This document shows, piece by piece, positions 52,622 through 60,588 of a DNA stretch of 64,000 nt. How positions within the stretch are numbered: position 1 is the first letter of the stretch; each line of letters starts with the position of its first letter. The notes beneath the pieces were generated by a model that saw only the letters and a list, made by a program, of their open reading frames with translations, was not told the DNA's origin and made no database searches. Source of the stretch: Halorubrum cibi (lineage in GTDB: Archaea; Halobacteriota; Halobacteria; Halobacteriales; Haloferacaceae); the NCBI RefSeq assembly GCF_900182635.1, contig NZ_FXTD01000005.1, positions 124,001-188,000 of the forward strand. Direction: 5' to 3'. Position numbers and translations under genes: made by a program.

Positions 52622-53518
52622 TTACCAGAACTTCAGGTTGTTCTTGACCGCCTCACGTTTCAGCTCCTGGATGTGCTCGGTGAGGGGGATGTCCTTCGGA
52701 CACACCTCCGTACAGGAGAACTGGGTCTGACACCGCCAGACGCCGTGCTCCTGCTCGATTATCTCCAGGCGCTTCTGTTTCACGTCCTCGCCCTCCCGCT
52801 CGTCCATCGCGAACCGGTACGCCTTGTTGATCGCGGCCGGGCCGAGGTACTCGTTGTCGCCGGCGGCGATGTTACACGAGGACATACACGCGCTACACCA
52901 GATACACCGCGTCGACATCTTGACCTTCTCGCGGTTCTCCCTGCTCTGGCGCTGCTCCTCCAGTTCGCCGTCGGGGTACTCGTTCGTCTGGAAGTACGGC
53001 TCGACCGCCTCCATCTGGTCGTAGAAGTGCTCCATGTCGACGACGAGGTCCTTCGTGACCTCGGCGTGCGGCAGCGGCTCCACGCGGATCGGCTCCTCGA
53101 GCTCGTCGATCTGGGTCTTACACGCGAGCTTCTGTCCGCCGTTGACGAACATCGCGTCCGAGCCGCACACCGCCTGCCGGCAGGAGTGGCGGAAGGTGAG
53201 AGAGGAGTCGTACGTGTCGCGCGCGTACATCAGCGCGTCGAGGACCGTCATCCCCTTCGTGAAGGGGACGTGGAAGGTGTCGAAGCGCGGTTCCTGTTTC
53301 CCCTCGATGTCGGGGTCGTACCGGAACACGCGCAACTCGACGGTGTTCTCGTCGGCCGCCGCCTTCTCGGCCTCCTCGACCTCGCGCTGGCGGCGCCGCT
53401 CGTCGGCCCGCCGGCGCTTCTCCGCCCGGCGCTCGTCCCCCTTTGAGGGGGCCTCCGTCTCGGTTTCGGCCGCCGTCTCCTCCGTTTTCTCGGTCTGTTT
53501 GGGTATCTGCGTGCTCAT
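52622..53518 (-). CDS. sdhB: succinate dehydrogenase iron-sulfur subunit
   Basis: A 298-residue Fe-S subunit. The [2Fe-2S] site is HSCRQAVCGSDAMFVNGGQK with a later Cys; Asp replaces the third Cys, as also occurs in E. coli SdhB. CIWCSACMSSCN and CQTQFSCTEVCPKDI hold the [4Fe-4S] and [3Fe-4S] ligands. The first ~60 residues are a highly charged Glu/Arg/Lys extension (KGDERRAEKRRRADERRR) not found in bacterial SdhB; it is common in halophiles. It carries electrons from SdhA to the membrane subunits. Confidence 0.95.
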   Translation of the reverse strand: MSTQIPKQTEKTEETAAETETEAPSKGDERRAEKRRRADERRRQREVEEAEKAAADENTVELRVFRYDPDIEGKQEPRFDTFHVPFTKGMTVLDALMYARDTYDSSLTFRHSCRQAVCGSDAMFVNGGQKLACKTQIDELEEPIRVEPLPHAEVTKDLVVDMEHFYDQMEAVEPYFQTNEYPDGELEEQRQSRENREKVKMSTRCIWCSACMSSCNIAAGDNEYLGPAAINKAYRFAMDEREGEDVKQKRLEIIEQEHGVWRCQTQFSCTEVCPKDIPLTEHIQELKREAVKNNLKFW

Positions 53519-53521
53519 GGT

Positions 53522-53893
53522 TCAGTAAAGCGGGATCCCCGCCCACGCGTTCGCGGTCCGGATCCCCTGGACGATCAGGACGACGCTCGCCGCGACGAGC
53601 GTCCACTTGATGACGGTGCGTTTCGTTCCCGTGAGTCCCTGATTGACGAGCGCGTTATAGACGCCGTTGACGCCATGGAACGTCGCCGTCAGGAGGAACA
53701 ACACCATGAGCGAGTAGTAGCTCACGGTCTCCATCCGGCCGGCGCTCATCAGGAAGGACACCTCGTCCGCGTGGTGGACGAAGTGTAAAAGGAAGAAGTG
53801 GAACGCCAACACGACGAGCAGGAACGCGGCCGTGACCCGCTGGAGCAGCCACATCCGCCCGCCTTTGTCGAACGAGGAGTAGCGCTGTGCCAT
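53522..53893 (-). CDS. sdhD: succinate dehydrogenase membrane subunit D
   Basis: A 123-residue protein with three membrane helices (~20-43, VTAAFLLVVLAFHFFLLHFVHH; ~55-75; ~90-113). His residues in helix 1 and in ATFHGVNGVYNALVNQG (~75-90) are candidates for quinone or heme contacts. It has the usual small size of SdhD. It lies between sdhC (1-nt gap) and sdhB (3-nt gap), so the operon is tightly packed. Confidence 0.9.
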   Translation of the reverse strand: MAQRYSSFDKGGRMWLLQRVTAAFLLVVLAFHFFLLHFVHHADEVSFLMSAGRMETVSYYSLMVLFLLTATFHGVNGVYNALVNQGLTGTKRTVIKWTLVAASVVLIVQGIRTANAWAGIPLY

Positions 53894-53894
53894 C

Positions 53895-54320
53895 TCAGAA
53901 GGCCCCCGCGATGAACGTCGGAACCGACGCGACCGTGATGGCCCCGGTCAGGATCAGCGACGCGTAGAAGCTCTTGTCCTGTGACTCCAATCCGACGCCG
54001 AGATCGACCAACAGCAGGCGCGTGCCGTTGAGCATGTGAAACACGGCCACGGAGAGCAGTCCGACCTCGAGGACCCGAACCAGCAACAGCCCCTCGAGCG
54101 AGACGATCGTCTGGGTGTACACGTCGTTGCCCGCCTGGAGCACGGCCGTCTCCGCCCCCGACGCGGGGATCGCCGTGCTCAAGACGGCGATGTGGGTGAA
54201 GAGGTACCCGATGAGCACCCACCCCGTAAACTTATGAAATATCCACGCCCACATGCCGGCCTCGAACTCCCGCCACCGACTGAAGTCCTCGATGAGGCCT
54301 CGATTGTACGACTGACTCAT
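53895..54320 (-). CDS. sdhC: succinate dehydrogenase membrane subunit C (cytochrome b556-type)
   Basis: A 141-residue first gene of sdhCDBA. Three helices: [20 protein letters not shown] (~30-50, with His30 and His46), ~72-95, and ~110-135 ([20 protein letters not shown]). The His-rich first helix and [18 protein letters not shown] (~93-108) are typical for heme/quinone binding. Start [20 protein letters not shown] is normal. The promoter has a CGTATAG box and a palindrome just upstream, and beyond it a tandem repeat array. Confidence 0.92.
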   Translation of the reverse strand: MSQSYNRGLIEDFSRWREFEAGMWAWIFHKFTGWVLIGYLFTHIAVLSTAIPASGAETAVLQAGNDVYTQTIVSLEGLLLVRVLEVGLLSVAVFHMLNGTRLLLVDLGVGLESQDKSFYASLILTGAITVASVPTFIAGAF

Positions 54321-54343
54321 ACGTAGGGCCTCGGTACCGGGGT

Positions 54344-54360
54344 CGTATAGTAGTTACTAC
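54344..54360 (-). promoter_or_regulatory. sdhCDBA promoter with 11-nt palindrome
   Basis: A TATA-like element (CTATACG on the minus strand, 54344-54350) lies about 27 nt before the sdhC start. It is overlapped by GTAGT-T-ACTAC (54350-54360), a palindrome where BRE or an activator/repressor could bind. Confidence 0.55.
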
Positions 54361-54367
54361 CACGGCC

Positions 54368-54531
54368 GATCGGTCCAGCTTCCCGGCGGTCGATCCGTCC
54401 AGCTTCCCGGCGATCGATCCGTCCAACTTCCCGGCGGTCGATCCGTCAAACTCCCCCGCGATCGATCGGTCCGGTTCCGCCGCGGTCGATCGTCGCGTTC
54501 GTGAAGGTCGATCGTCGCGTTCGTGAAGGTC
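54368..54531. repeat. intergenic tandem repeat array, 24-bp and 22-bp units
   Basis: Five imperfect 24-bp units (54368-54487), each starting GATC and of the type GATCCGTCCAGCTTCCCGGC plus GGTC/GATC, are followed by two identical 22-bp units GATCGTCGCGTTCGTGAAGG plus TC (54488-54531). A decayed part-unit follows. The array fills the gap between the sdhC promoter and the cspA promoter. No spacers exist, so it is not CRISPR. Confidence 0.85.
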
Positions 54532-54613
54532 GCTCTCGCGTTCGAGTCCCGTGTTCGTCTCACCGTTCACACGCGTGTGTCAGCCGTTGTCGCTCGCGGG
54601 TCGGTCGCGGAAG

Positions 54614-54622
54614 CCTTTTATG
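54614..54622 (+). promoter_or_regulatory. TATA box of cspA
   Basis: CCTTTTATG is centred about 29 nt before ATG 54648; the transcript is expected to be leaderless. Confidence 0.6.
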
Positions 54623-54647
54623 TACTCCTCCCGCCAGTACGGACGCA

Positions 54648-54842
54648 ATGGCGAAAGGCGAAGTTGACTTCTTCAACGACACTGGCGGCTACGGATTCAT
54701 CGAGACTGACGACGCGGACGAGGACGTGTTCTTCCACATGGAGGACGTCGGCGGCCCGGACCTGGAGGAAGGTCAGGAAGTCGAGTTCGACATCGAGGAG
54801 GCGGACAAGGGTCCGCGCGCGACGAACGTCACCCGTCTGTAA
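54648..54842 (+). CDS. cspA: cold-shock domain protein
   Basis: A 64-residue single cold-shock domain. MAKGEVDFFNDTGGYGFIET includes RNP1 (GYGFIE), and DVFFHMEDV is RNP2. It binds single-stranded RNA/DNA, often as an RNA chaperone. Like other haloarchaeal Csp it is very acidic (many Asp/Glu) in the second half. The gene has its own TATA box and a palindrome CAGAACGTTCTG (54848-54859) just after the stop, which may help termination. Confidence 0.95.
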   Translation: MAKGEVDFFNDTGGYGFIETDDADEDVFFHMEDVGGPDLEEGQEVEFDIEEADKGPRATNVTRL

Positions 54843-54847
54843 GGCGT

Positions 54848-54859
54848 CAGAACGTTCTG
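54848..54859 (+). terminator. palindrome after cspA, possible terminator
   Basis: CAGAACGTTCTG is a perfect 12-bp palindrome 6 nt after the stop, followed by a short T-run (CTTTTC) about 10 nt later. A weak hairpin terminator or a protein site are both possible. Confidence 0.35.
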
Positions 54860-55006
54860 TTGTATCGGCTTTTCGACTGTTCTACACCCGATAGCGACGG
54901 CGTCGTGTCACGATCTGACGGGGCGAATGAGTCACCCGGCGATCGCGTCCGCTGCCGGCCGATCCCGGCGAGGCGTGCCGCTCACCGATAGGGCTTTGGT
55001 TCTTGC

Positions 55007-55024
55007 TGACTGACCGGTCAGTCA
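55007..55024. promoter_or_regulatory. TetR-type operator, 18-bp perfect palindrome
   Basis: TGACTGACCGGTCAGTCA ends directly at the TetR ATG (55025). It is the classical symmetric form for TetR/AcrR regulators, and its position over the transcription start indicates autorepression. A similar but degenerate sequence lies upstream of the second TetR gene (63494-63510). Confidence 0.8.
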
Positions 55025-55888
55025 ATGAGCGAGCAGCCGGGCGCCGCCGACGAGATCATGAACGGCGTCTACCGGGCGCTGTGTAAACACGGCTACGCGG
55101 GGCTCACGATGCAGGACATCGCCGACGAGTGCTCGAAGAGCAAGTCTCTCCTCCACTACCACTACGACACGAAGGAGGACCTGCTCGTCGCGTTCCTCTC
55201 GCGGGTGATATCCGACTTCGAGCGGCGCGTGACCCGCGGCGCGGACGCGCCGCCGGTCGAACGACTCGTCGCCTTCGTCGGCTGGTTCGTCTTCGAGCCC
55301 GCCGAGACCGAGCGCGAGTCGTTCCACATCGGACTCCTCGAGATGCGCTCGCAGGGGCCGTTCAACGACCGGATCCGCGAGCAGCTGCTCCGGAGCGACC
55401 GGCTCCTGCGTGAGACGGCCGCGGACGTTCTCTCCGCCGGAATCGACGCCGGCGTCTTCCGCGAGGTCGACGTCGACGAGACGGCCGCGCTCCTCGTGGC
55501 GACGCTGGACGGCGCGCGGACGAGGCAGATCACCCTCGGGACCGGCCTCGGCGGCGAGACCGCGCCCGGGGCCGCCGGGGAGAGAGACGTCGGAGCCGCC
55601 GAGGGCGGCGACGGGGTCTCTTACGGCGCACCCGGTGACCGGAGGACCTCGGACGGCGCACCCGGCGGCGACGGGGTCGACGCCACGGAAGCCGACCTCG
55701 CGTACACTCGGACGGTCGCGGAGGCGACGCTCCGACGGATCGTCGAGCCGCTGCTCGCCGAGGGAGTGACGCTCCCGTCTCTCGACGAAACGCTCGAGGA
55801 ACTCACGGCCCGAACCGGTGAGAACCCCGCCGGCGGGAGTCAGGGTACGGAGCGGGAGTCCGAACCGGGGAACGAAGCGGGAACATGA
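55025..55888 (+). CDS. TetR/AcrR family transcriptional regulator
   Basis: A 287-residue repressor. The N-terminal helix-turn-helix (~9-55) reads EIMNGVYRALCKHGYAGLTMQDIADECSKSKSLLHYHYDTKEDL (in part). The ligand domain follows (~60-185). Between ~182 and ~235 lies a Gly/Asp/Ala-rich insertion with internal repeats (GGDGV, APG), before the last helix. It is longer than usual TetR proteins (about 200). A perfect 18-bp palindrome abuts the ATG. The MFS transporter 47 nt downstream is the likely target. It is a paralogue of the protein at 63642. Confidence 0.92.
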   Translation: MSEQPGAADEIMNGVYRALCKHGYAGLTMQDIADECSKSKSLLHYHYDTKEDLLVAFLSRVISDFERRVTRGADAPPVERLVAFVGWFVFEPAETERESFHIGLLEMRSQGPFNDRIREQLLRSDRLLRETAADVLSAGIDAGVFREVDVDETAALLVATLDGARTRQITLGTGLGGETAPGAAGERDVGAAEGGDGVSYGAPGDRRTSDGAPGGDGVDATEADLAYTRTVAEATLRRIVEPLLAEGVTLPSLDETLEELTARTGENPAGGSQGTERESEPGNEAGT

Positions 55889-55935
55889 CGCGGTCACGCT
55901 CGGCGTGGTCGCCGCCTCACGCGGGTCCATAACCG

Positions 55936-57318
55936 ATGTCCCGACTCCCCTCGATCGGTCTCTCGGAGTTCCCGACGGTGCTGCTCGCGGTGATCGCCAG
56001 CACCTTCTTCGTCGGGTTCGGCGGCGGCGTCGTCTTTCCCATCCTCCCGAACCTCGGCGCGGTCCTCGGCATCTCCGCGTTCATGGTCGGGGTGATCCTC
56101 TCGGCGAACCGCTGGGTCCGGCTCGTCGCCAACGCGCCCGCGGGGGCGCTCGTCGATCGGTACGGGACGCGCACGCCCTTCGTCGCGGGACTGTTCATCG
56201 AGGGGATCGCCACCCTCGGGTACGTCGTCGCGATCGCGTTGCCGCCGGCGGAGTCGTTCCGTCCGGTCGCGGCCGGACTGCCGGCGATCTCGATCGGCCC
56301 GCTCGCGGTCGGCTCGAGCGAGTGGTTCGCCGCCGTCGCGTTCGCGGTCGCGCCCGAGACGTGGTTCCTGCTCGCGCGCGTCCTCTGGGGCGTCGGGTCC
56401 GCCGCGGTGTTCGCGACCGCCTACACCATCGCCGCGGACGTCTCCGACAGCGGGTCGCGGGGGACGAACATGGGAGTCGTCCGCGGCGGCATCACGATGG
56501 GCTTTCCCGCGGGCCTCGTGCTCGGCGGGATCGTTTCCTCCGTCGCGGGCAATGTCGCCGCGTTCGTCGTCGCCGCCGCGTTCGCGCTCCTCGCCAGCGT
56601 CGTCGCGTACCGACTCGTCCCCGAGACGCACGTGACGACGGACGGCGAGAAGCAGTCGGTCAAACCGTGGGACATCGACACCTCGACGCCGGCGGTGACC
56701 GTCGGACTCGTGAACTTCGGGCTGATGTTCGCGTACATCGGGGCGCTGTTCGCGACCCTCGTGTTGTTCCTCGGTGAGGCGGAGATCTCGCTTTTCGGGC
56801 TCGCTCCGCAGGGGACCTCGGGACTGTTCATGGCCGGGACCGTGATCGCCGCGGCGGTGTTCATGTTCGCCGGCGGTCGAGTCTCGGACTCCCGCGAGTC
56901 GCGGACGCCGATCCTCTTGGCGTTCCTCGTCGTCTCGTTCGTCGGGTTCCTGCTTCTGGCGCGGGCCGGCTCGTCGCTCGAACTCGGCGTCGCCTGCGTC
57001 GCCATCGGCGCGGGACAGGGCGGGACGAGCGGTCCCATGATGGCGCTTTTAGCCGACCTGACGCCCGACGAGCGGATGGGGCGGGCCTCCGGCACCAACA
57101 ACGTCTTCGGCGACATCGGGGGCGGGCTGGGTCCGATGGTGTCGCTCCCGCTCGTCGAGATCGTCGGATTCACGCCGGTGTACGCGGCGTGTGCGGTGGT
57201 CCCGCTCGTCGCCGGGATCGCGCTGCTCGTCGGGGTCCGGCGGGAGACGGGGACGTTCGTTCCCGGCCGCGACGCCGGCGAGTCGGCGGGCGGGGAGCCC
57301 GCGCCGAGCGAGGCGTGA
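55936..57318 (+). CDS. MFS transporter, probable multidrug efflux pump
   Basis: A 460-residue membrane protein with 12 helices. The N-terminal half has SANRWVRLVANAPAGALVDRYGTRTPF, i.e. the MFS loop 2-3 signature (~55-80); the second half has GLFMAGTVIAAAVFMFAGGRVSDSRESRTPI (~290-320). It lies 47 nt after a TetR gene, a common arrangement for drug/efflux pumps induced by their substrate. The substrate is unknown. The C-terminal tail is short and acidic. It is followed by rpl11 with its own promoter. Confidence 0.9.
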   Translation: MSRLPSIGLSEFPTVLLAVIASTFFVGFGGGVVFPILPNLGAVLGISAFMVGVILSANRWVRLVANAPAGALVDRYGTRTPFVAGLFIEGIATLGYVVAIALPPAESFRPVAAGLPAISIGPLAVGSSEWFAAVAFAVAPETWFLLARVLWGVGSAAVFATAYTIAADVSDSGSRGTNMGVVRGGITMGFPAGLVLGGIVSSVAGNVAAFVVAAAFALLASVVAYRLVPETHVTTDGEKQSVKPWDIDTSTPAVTVGLVNFGLMFAYIGALFATLVLFLGEAEISLFGLAPQGTSGLFMAGTVIAAAVFMFAGGRVSDSRESRTPILLAFLVVSFVGFLLLARAGSSLELGVACVAIGAGQGGTSGPMMALLADLTPDERMGRASGTNNVFGDIGGGLGPMVSLPLVEIVGFTPVYAACAVVPLVAGIALLVGVRRETGTFVPGRDAGESAGGEPAPSEA

Positions 57319-57401
57319 GTCGCGCGTCCGGCCGAGGCGTGACCGGACGTCGTTGGACCGCCGTATGCGAACCGCTCGCGCCCGCTGGACGAAAGAACAA
57401 C

Positions 57402-57410
57402 CGTTAAAAG
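57402..57410 (+). promoter_or_regulatory. TATA-like box of rpl11
   Basis: CGTTAAAAG is centred about 27 nt before ATG 57433. Confidence 0.55.
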
Positions 57411-57432
57411 TCATCGGCGGGTTCGTACGGAC

Positions 57433-57909
57433 ATGGCTGGAACCATCGAAGCGCTCGTCCCCGGCGGGCAGGCCAACCCCGGTCCGCCGCTCGGCCCGGA
57501 ACTCGGCCCGACGCCGGTGGACGTGCAGGACGTCGTGAACCGGATCAACGAGGAGACCGCCGCGTTCGACGGCATGGAGGTCCCCGTCACCGTCGAGTAC
57601 GAGGACGACGGTTCCTTCACGATCGAGGTCGGCGTCCCGCCGACCGCGGAGCTGATCAAGGACGAGGCCGGCTTCGAGACGGGCTCCGGCGAGCCCCAGA
57701 AGGACTTCGTCTCCGACATGTCCGTCGAGCAGGTGAAGAAGGTCGCCGAGCAGAAGTCGAGCGACCTGCTGGCGTACGACACGAAGAACGCCGCCAAGGA
57801 GGTCGGCGGCACCTGCGCCTCCCTCGGCGTCACCATCGAGGGCGAGGACGCCCGGACGTTCGACGACCGCGTCGACGCCGGCGACTACGACGACGTCCTC
57901 GAGGCGTAA
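57433..57909 (+). CDS. rpl11: 50S ribosomal protein L11
   Basis: A 158-residue ribosomal protein of the GTPase-associated centre. The N-terminal part LVPGGQANPGPPLGPELGPTPVDVQDVVNRIN (in part, residues ~8-38) is the conserved thiostrepton-related domain; the C-terminal RNA-binding part includes GTCASLGVTIEGEDARTFDD. Length and motifs are normal for archaea. It is single here; L1/L10/L12 genes are not adjacent. Leaderless expression from a TATA-like box is likely. Confidence 0.97.
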   Translation: MAGTIEALVPGGQANPGPPLGPELGPTPVDVQDVVNRINEETAAFDGMEVPVTVEYEDDGSFTIEVGVPPTAELIKDEAGFETGSGEPQKDFVSDMSVEQVKKVAEQKSSDLLAYDTKNAAKEVGGTCASLGVTIEGEDARTFDDRVDAGDYDDVLEA

Positions 57910-58065
57910 CGGCCCGGTTCCTTCGGTCACGCTTCCTGCGGCTTTCGCTCCGTCTTCGACTCCGTACGGTCGTCGCCGTCGACTCCGCCAGCCGACGGCT
58001 TCCGCCTTCGGAGGGCAGATACGTCCTCGCGGCGAACTCCCGCCGATGACCGCGAGAATCAGCCG

Positions 58066-58992
58066 ATGACCGGGACGGACCACGAGAACCGGGGATACCG
58101 GCGGCTCTTCGACCCCGACGGGCTGACCTTCGGGATCGGTTTCCCGCTCACCGGGACGAGGGAGTCGACGCCGGCGGCGGCGGCAGAGGAAGTACGGCTC
58201 GCGAGCCGCGCGGAGTCCGTCGGCTTCGACGGACTCTGGGCGCGAGACGTGCCGACCTACTGGCCGCGGTTCGGCGATGCCGGCGGCGCGTTCGACCCCT
58301 GGCCGCTGCTCTCGCACGTCGCCGCGCACACGGAGTCGATCGCGCTCGGCACCTCGAGCGTCGTGTTGCCGCTCCGGCACCCGATCCACGTCGCGAAGTC
58401 CGCGGCGACCGTCGACCGGCTCTCCGATGGGCGAGTGGTCCTCGGGGTCGCCTCCGGCGACCGCGACCCGGAGTACCCGGCGTTCGGCGTCGACGCCGAC
58501 GAGCGCGGGGCCGCGTTCCGCGAGCGCGTCGAGGCGATCCGGACGATCTGGAGCGAGGAGTTCCCCGCCATCGCCGGCGAGTGGGGGGAACTCGAGGGCG
58601 ACCTCGACGTGTTGCCGAAGCCGACGACCGACACGCTCCCGCTCCTCCCGACGGGGAACGCCCGGCAGTCCGACGAGTGGATCGCCGAGCACGGCGACGG
58701 CTGGCTCTTCTATCACCTCCCCGAGAAGACGCTTCGGTCCTACCTCGACCGCTGGCGCGAACTCGCCGGAGAGAAGCCGTTCGTCATCGCCGTCAGGGTC
58801 GCGCTCGCCGACGACCCCGACGCCGACCCCGAGCACCTCCATCTCGGCTTTCGCGCGGGCGTCCGCTGGTTCCGCGAGTACTTCCGCGACCTCGAGGCGT
58901 ACGGCCTCGATCACGTCATCGTCGGCCTCCAGGCCGATGACCCGGCCGCCGCGATGACGACGTTCGCCGAGGAGGTCGTCGACGAGCTGTAG
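58066..58992 (+). CDS. LLM class flavin-dependent oxidoreductase
   Basis: A 308-residue luciferase-like monooxygenase fold. LTFGIGFPLTGTRESTP (~20-36), SRAESVGFDGLWARDVPTYWPRFGD (~48-72) and TESIALGTSSVVLPLRHPIHVAKSAATVDRLSDGRVVLGVASGDRDPEYPAFGVD (in part) are family signatures. It resembles the TIGR03571-type group, which probably uses FMN or F420. Substrate unknown. The gene starts ATG 58066, with an alternative none clearly better. It is a single gene 156 nt after rpl11. Confidence 0.88.
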   Translation: MTGTDHENRGYRRLFDPDGLTFGIGFPLTGTRESTPAAAAEEVRLASRAESVGFDGLWARDVPTYWPRFGDAGGAFDPWPLLSHVAAHTESIALGTSSVVLPLRHPIHVAKSAATVDRLSDGRVVLGVASGDRDPEYPAFGVDADERGAAFRERVEAIRTIWSEEFPAIAGEWGELEGDLDVLPKPTTDTLPLLPTGNARQSDEWIAEHGDGWLFYHLPEKTLRSYLDRWRELAGEKPFVIAVRVALADDPDADPEHLHLGFRAGVRWFREYFRDLEAYGLDHVIVGLQADDPAAAMTTFAEEVVDEL

Positions 58993-59075
58993 CCGGGGAC
59001 CGCACCCGACGAGCCGTCGCCGCGAGGCCCCTCGAAACCCGAACCGACTTCCTCCCCCCGGCCGGACGGGAGGAC

Positions 59076-60062
59076 ATGACTCGACTCCTCGTCGCCGGCG
59101 AGACGCTCATCGACTTCGTTCCGGAGGGCCACGGTGCGCTCGACGCCGTCGAGACGTTCCACCGCCGGGCCGGGGGCGCGCCCGCCAACGTCGCGGTCGG
59201 GCTCTCGCGCCTGGAGGAGCCCCCGCTGTTCTGGACCCGCCTCGGCGACGACGCGTTCGGCGACTACCTCGCCCGGACGCTCGCCGAGGAGGGCGTGCGC
59301 GAGGACCTGATCGAGCGCGACCCGGACGCCGACACGACCCTCGTCTTCGTGAGCCTCGATCCCGACGCGGACCGGGCGTTCAGCTTCCACCGGAACGGGA
59401 CCGCGGACACGCGGATGCGCCCGGGAACCGTCGGTGACGACGAACTCGCGGACACCGGGTGGGTCCACGCGGGGGGCGTCGTTCTCGCGGACGAGCCGAG
59501 CCGAACGGCGACGTTCGACCTGCTCTCGCGCGCGAACGACGCCGACGCGGTCGTCTCCTTCGACCCGAACGCCCGCCCGGAGCTGTTCGAGGGCACGGAG
59601 TTCGTCGACACCTGCCGACGCGCTCTCGAGCTTTCGGACGTGGCGAAGGCCACCGCCGAGGACCTCGTCGCGGCGGGGATCGCGGAGCCGGACGCCGACG
59701 ACGAGGACGCGGACGAACTCGCCCGCGCCGTCTGTGATCTGGGGCCTCACACCGCGCTCCTCACCCGCGGCCCGGACGGTTCGCTCGCGCGGGCGACCCC
59801 GGACGCGCCGTGGAACCCGACCGGCGAGCCGCTGGTGGTCGAACACGAGGGGTACCCGATCGACCCCGTCGACACGACCGGCGCGGGAGACGCGTTCACT
59901 GCGGGCGCGATCGCGGCGCTGTCGGCCGGCGAGTCCCTCTCGGAGGCGCTGGCGTTCGCGAACGCCGTGGCGGCGCGATCGACCACCGCGAAGGGGGCGA
60001 TGACGGCGCTCCCGACGCGTTCGGAGGTCGAGGAGTTTCGGGAGGCGAACGGCTCGACGTAG
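59076..60062 (+). CDS. PfkB-family carbohydrate kinase
   Basis: A 328-residue ribokinase-fold sugar kinase. FHRRAGGAPANVAVGLSRLE (~28-47) is the first PfkB signature, and DTTGAGDAFTAGAIAAL (~267-283) is the second, with the catalytic Asp in GAGD. It may be a fructokinase, 2-keto-3-deoxygluconate kinase or ribokinase; the sequence does not decide. Residues ~200-215 are an acidic halophilic loop (EPDADDEDADEL). It is single, 83 nt after the luciferase-like gene, converging with the DUF7113 gene. Confidence 0.9.
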   Translation: MTRLLVAGETLIDFVPEGHGALDAVETFHRRAGGAPANVAVGLSRLEEPPLFWTRLGDDAFGDYLARTLAEEGVREDLIERDPDADTTLVFVSLDPDADRAFSFHRNGTADTRMRPGTVGDDELADTGWVHAGGVVLADEPSRTATFDLLSRANDADAVVSFDPNARPELFEGTEFVDTCRRALELSDVAKATAEDLVAAGIAEPDADDEDADELARAVCDLGPHTALLTRGPDGSLARATPDAPWNPTGEPLVVEHEGYPIDPVDTTGAGDAFTAGAIAALSAGESLSEALAFANAVAARSTTAKGAMTALPTRSEVEEFREANGST

Positions 60063-60151
60063 GAGCGTCGGGGGAAGTCGTCGAGGAAGGCCGTCGAGGG
60101 AGGATGATCATCAGAACTCGTCGGAGGGGAACCGTCCGGAGGTTCCGACGT

Positions 60152-60487
60152 TCAGGCCGGATCCGCCTTCGTCACCTCGATCTCGACGTCGTCGGGGTCG
60201 ACGCCGATCCGCGCGAACTGGGTCCGGACGTGCTCGCGAGCCGCGGCCACCGCCCGATCGCGGGTGTCGAAGCCGCGCGGCATCGGCTCCTCGAACGCGA
60301 CGCGGATCTCCTCGCCCTCGACGAGGAGCGGGGATCCGCCGCTCTCGACCTGATAAAAGGAGTCGCACACCCAGACGTACGCGGCGTCCTCGTCGGGTGC
60401 GCCCTTGTACGTCGGCGGCTCCTCGCCGCGCTCGAACACCGTCCCGGTGAGGTCGGTCCCGCCGCCGCTGCCGCGAACGAGTATCAT
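60152..60487 (-). CDS. DUF7113-like haloarchaeal protein
   Basis: A 111-residue protein MILVRGSGGGTDLTGTVFERGEEPPTYKGAPDEDAAYVWVCDSFY (in part) that is highly conserved in haloarchaea; I recall it as DUF7113. It seems to be a two-part alpha/beta domain; the second half PMPRGFDTRDRAVAAAREHVRTQFARIGVDPDDVEIEVTK is helical. No function is known. It is divergent from the HerA-like gene, with 101 nt between the starts. Confidence 0.85.
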   Translation of the reverse strand: MILVRGSGGGTDLTGTVFERGEEPPTYKGAPDEDAAYVWVCDSFYQVESGGSPLLVEGEEIRVAFEEPMPRGFDTRDRAVAAAREHVRTQFARIGVDPDDVEIEVTKADPA

Positions 60488-60588
60488 GTCTCCGGTAGGA
60501 CCCCTACCGGTAAAAACGGACCGCGACCGCGACCGATCCCCCGGCGCGTGGGGGAAACGCTTTCGGCCTGCGCGACGGTGGCTCGGAC

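Noticed and set aside
54368-54531. possible CRISPR array
   Set aside because: The units are directly adjacent without unique spacers and no cas gene is near.
54232-54570. minus-strand frame through the repeat array giving SIAGKLDG-like peptide repeats
   Set aside because: It overlaps sdhC in another frame, has no promoter of its own, and the 24-bp period alone creates the periodic peptide; the 22-bp units break it.
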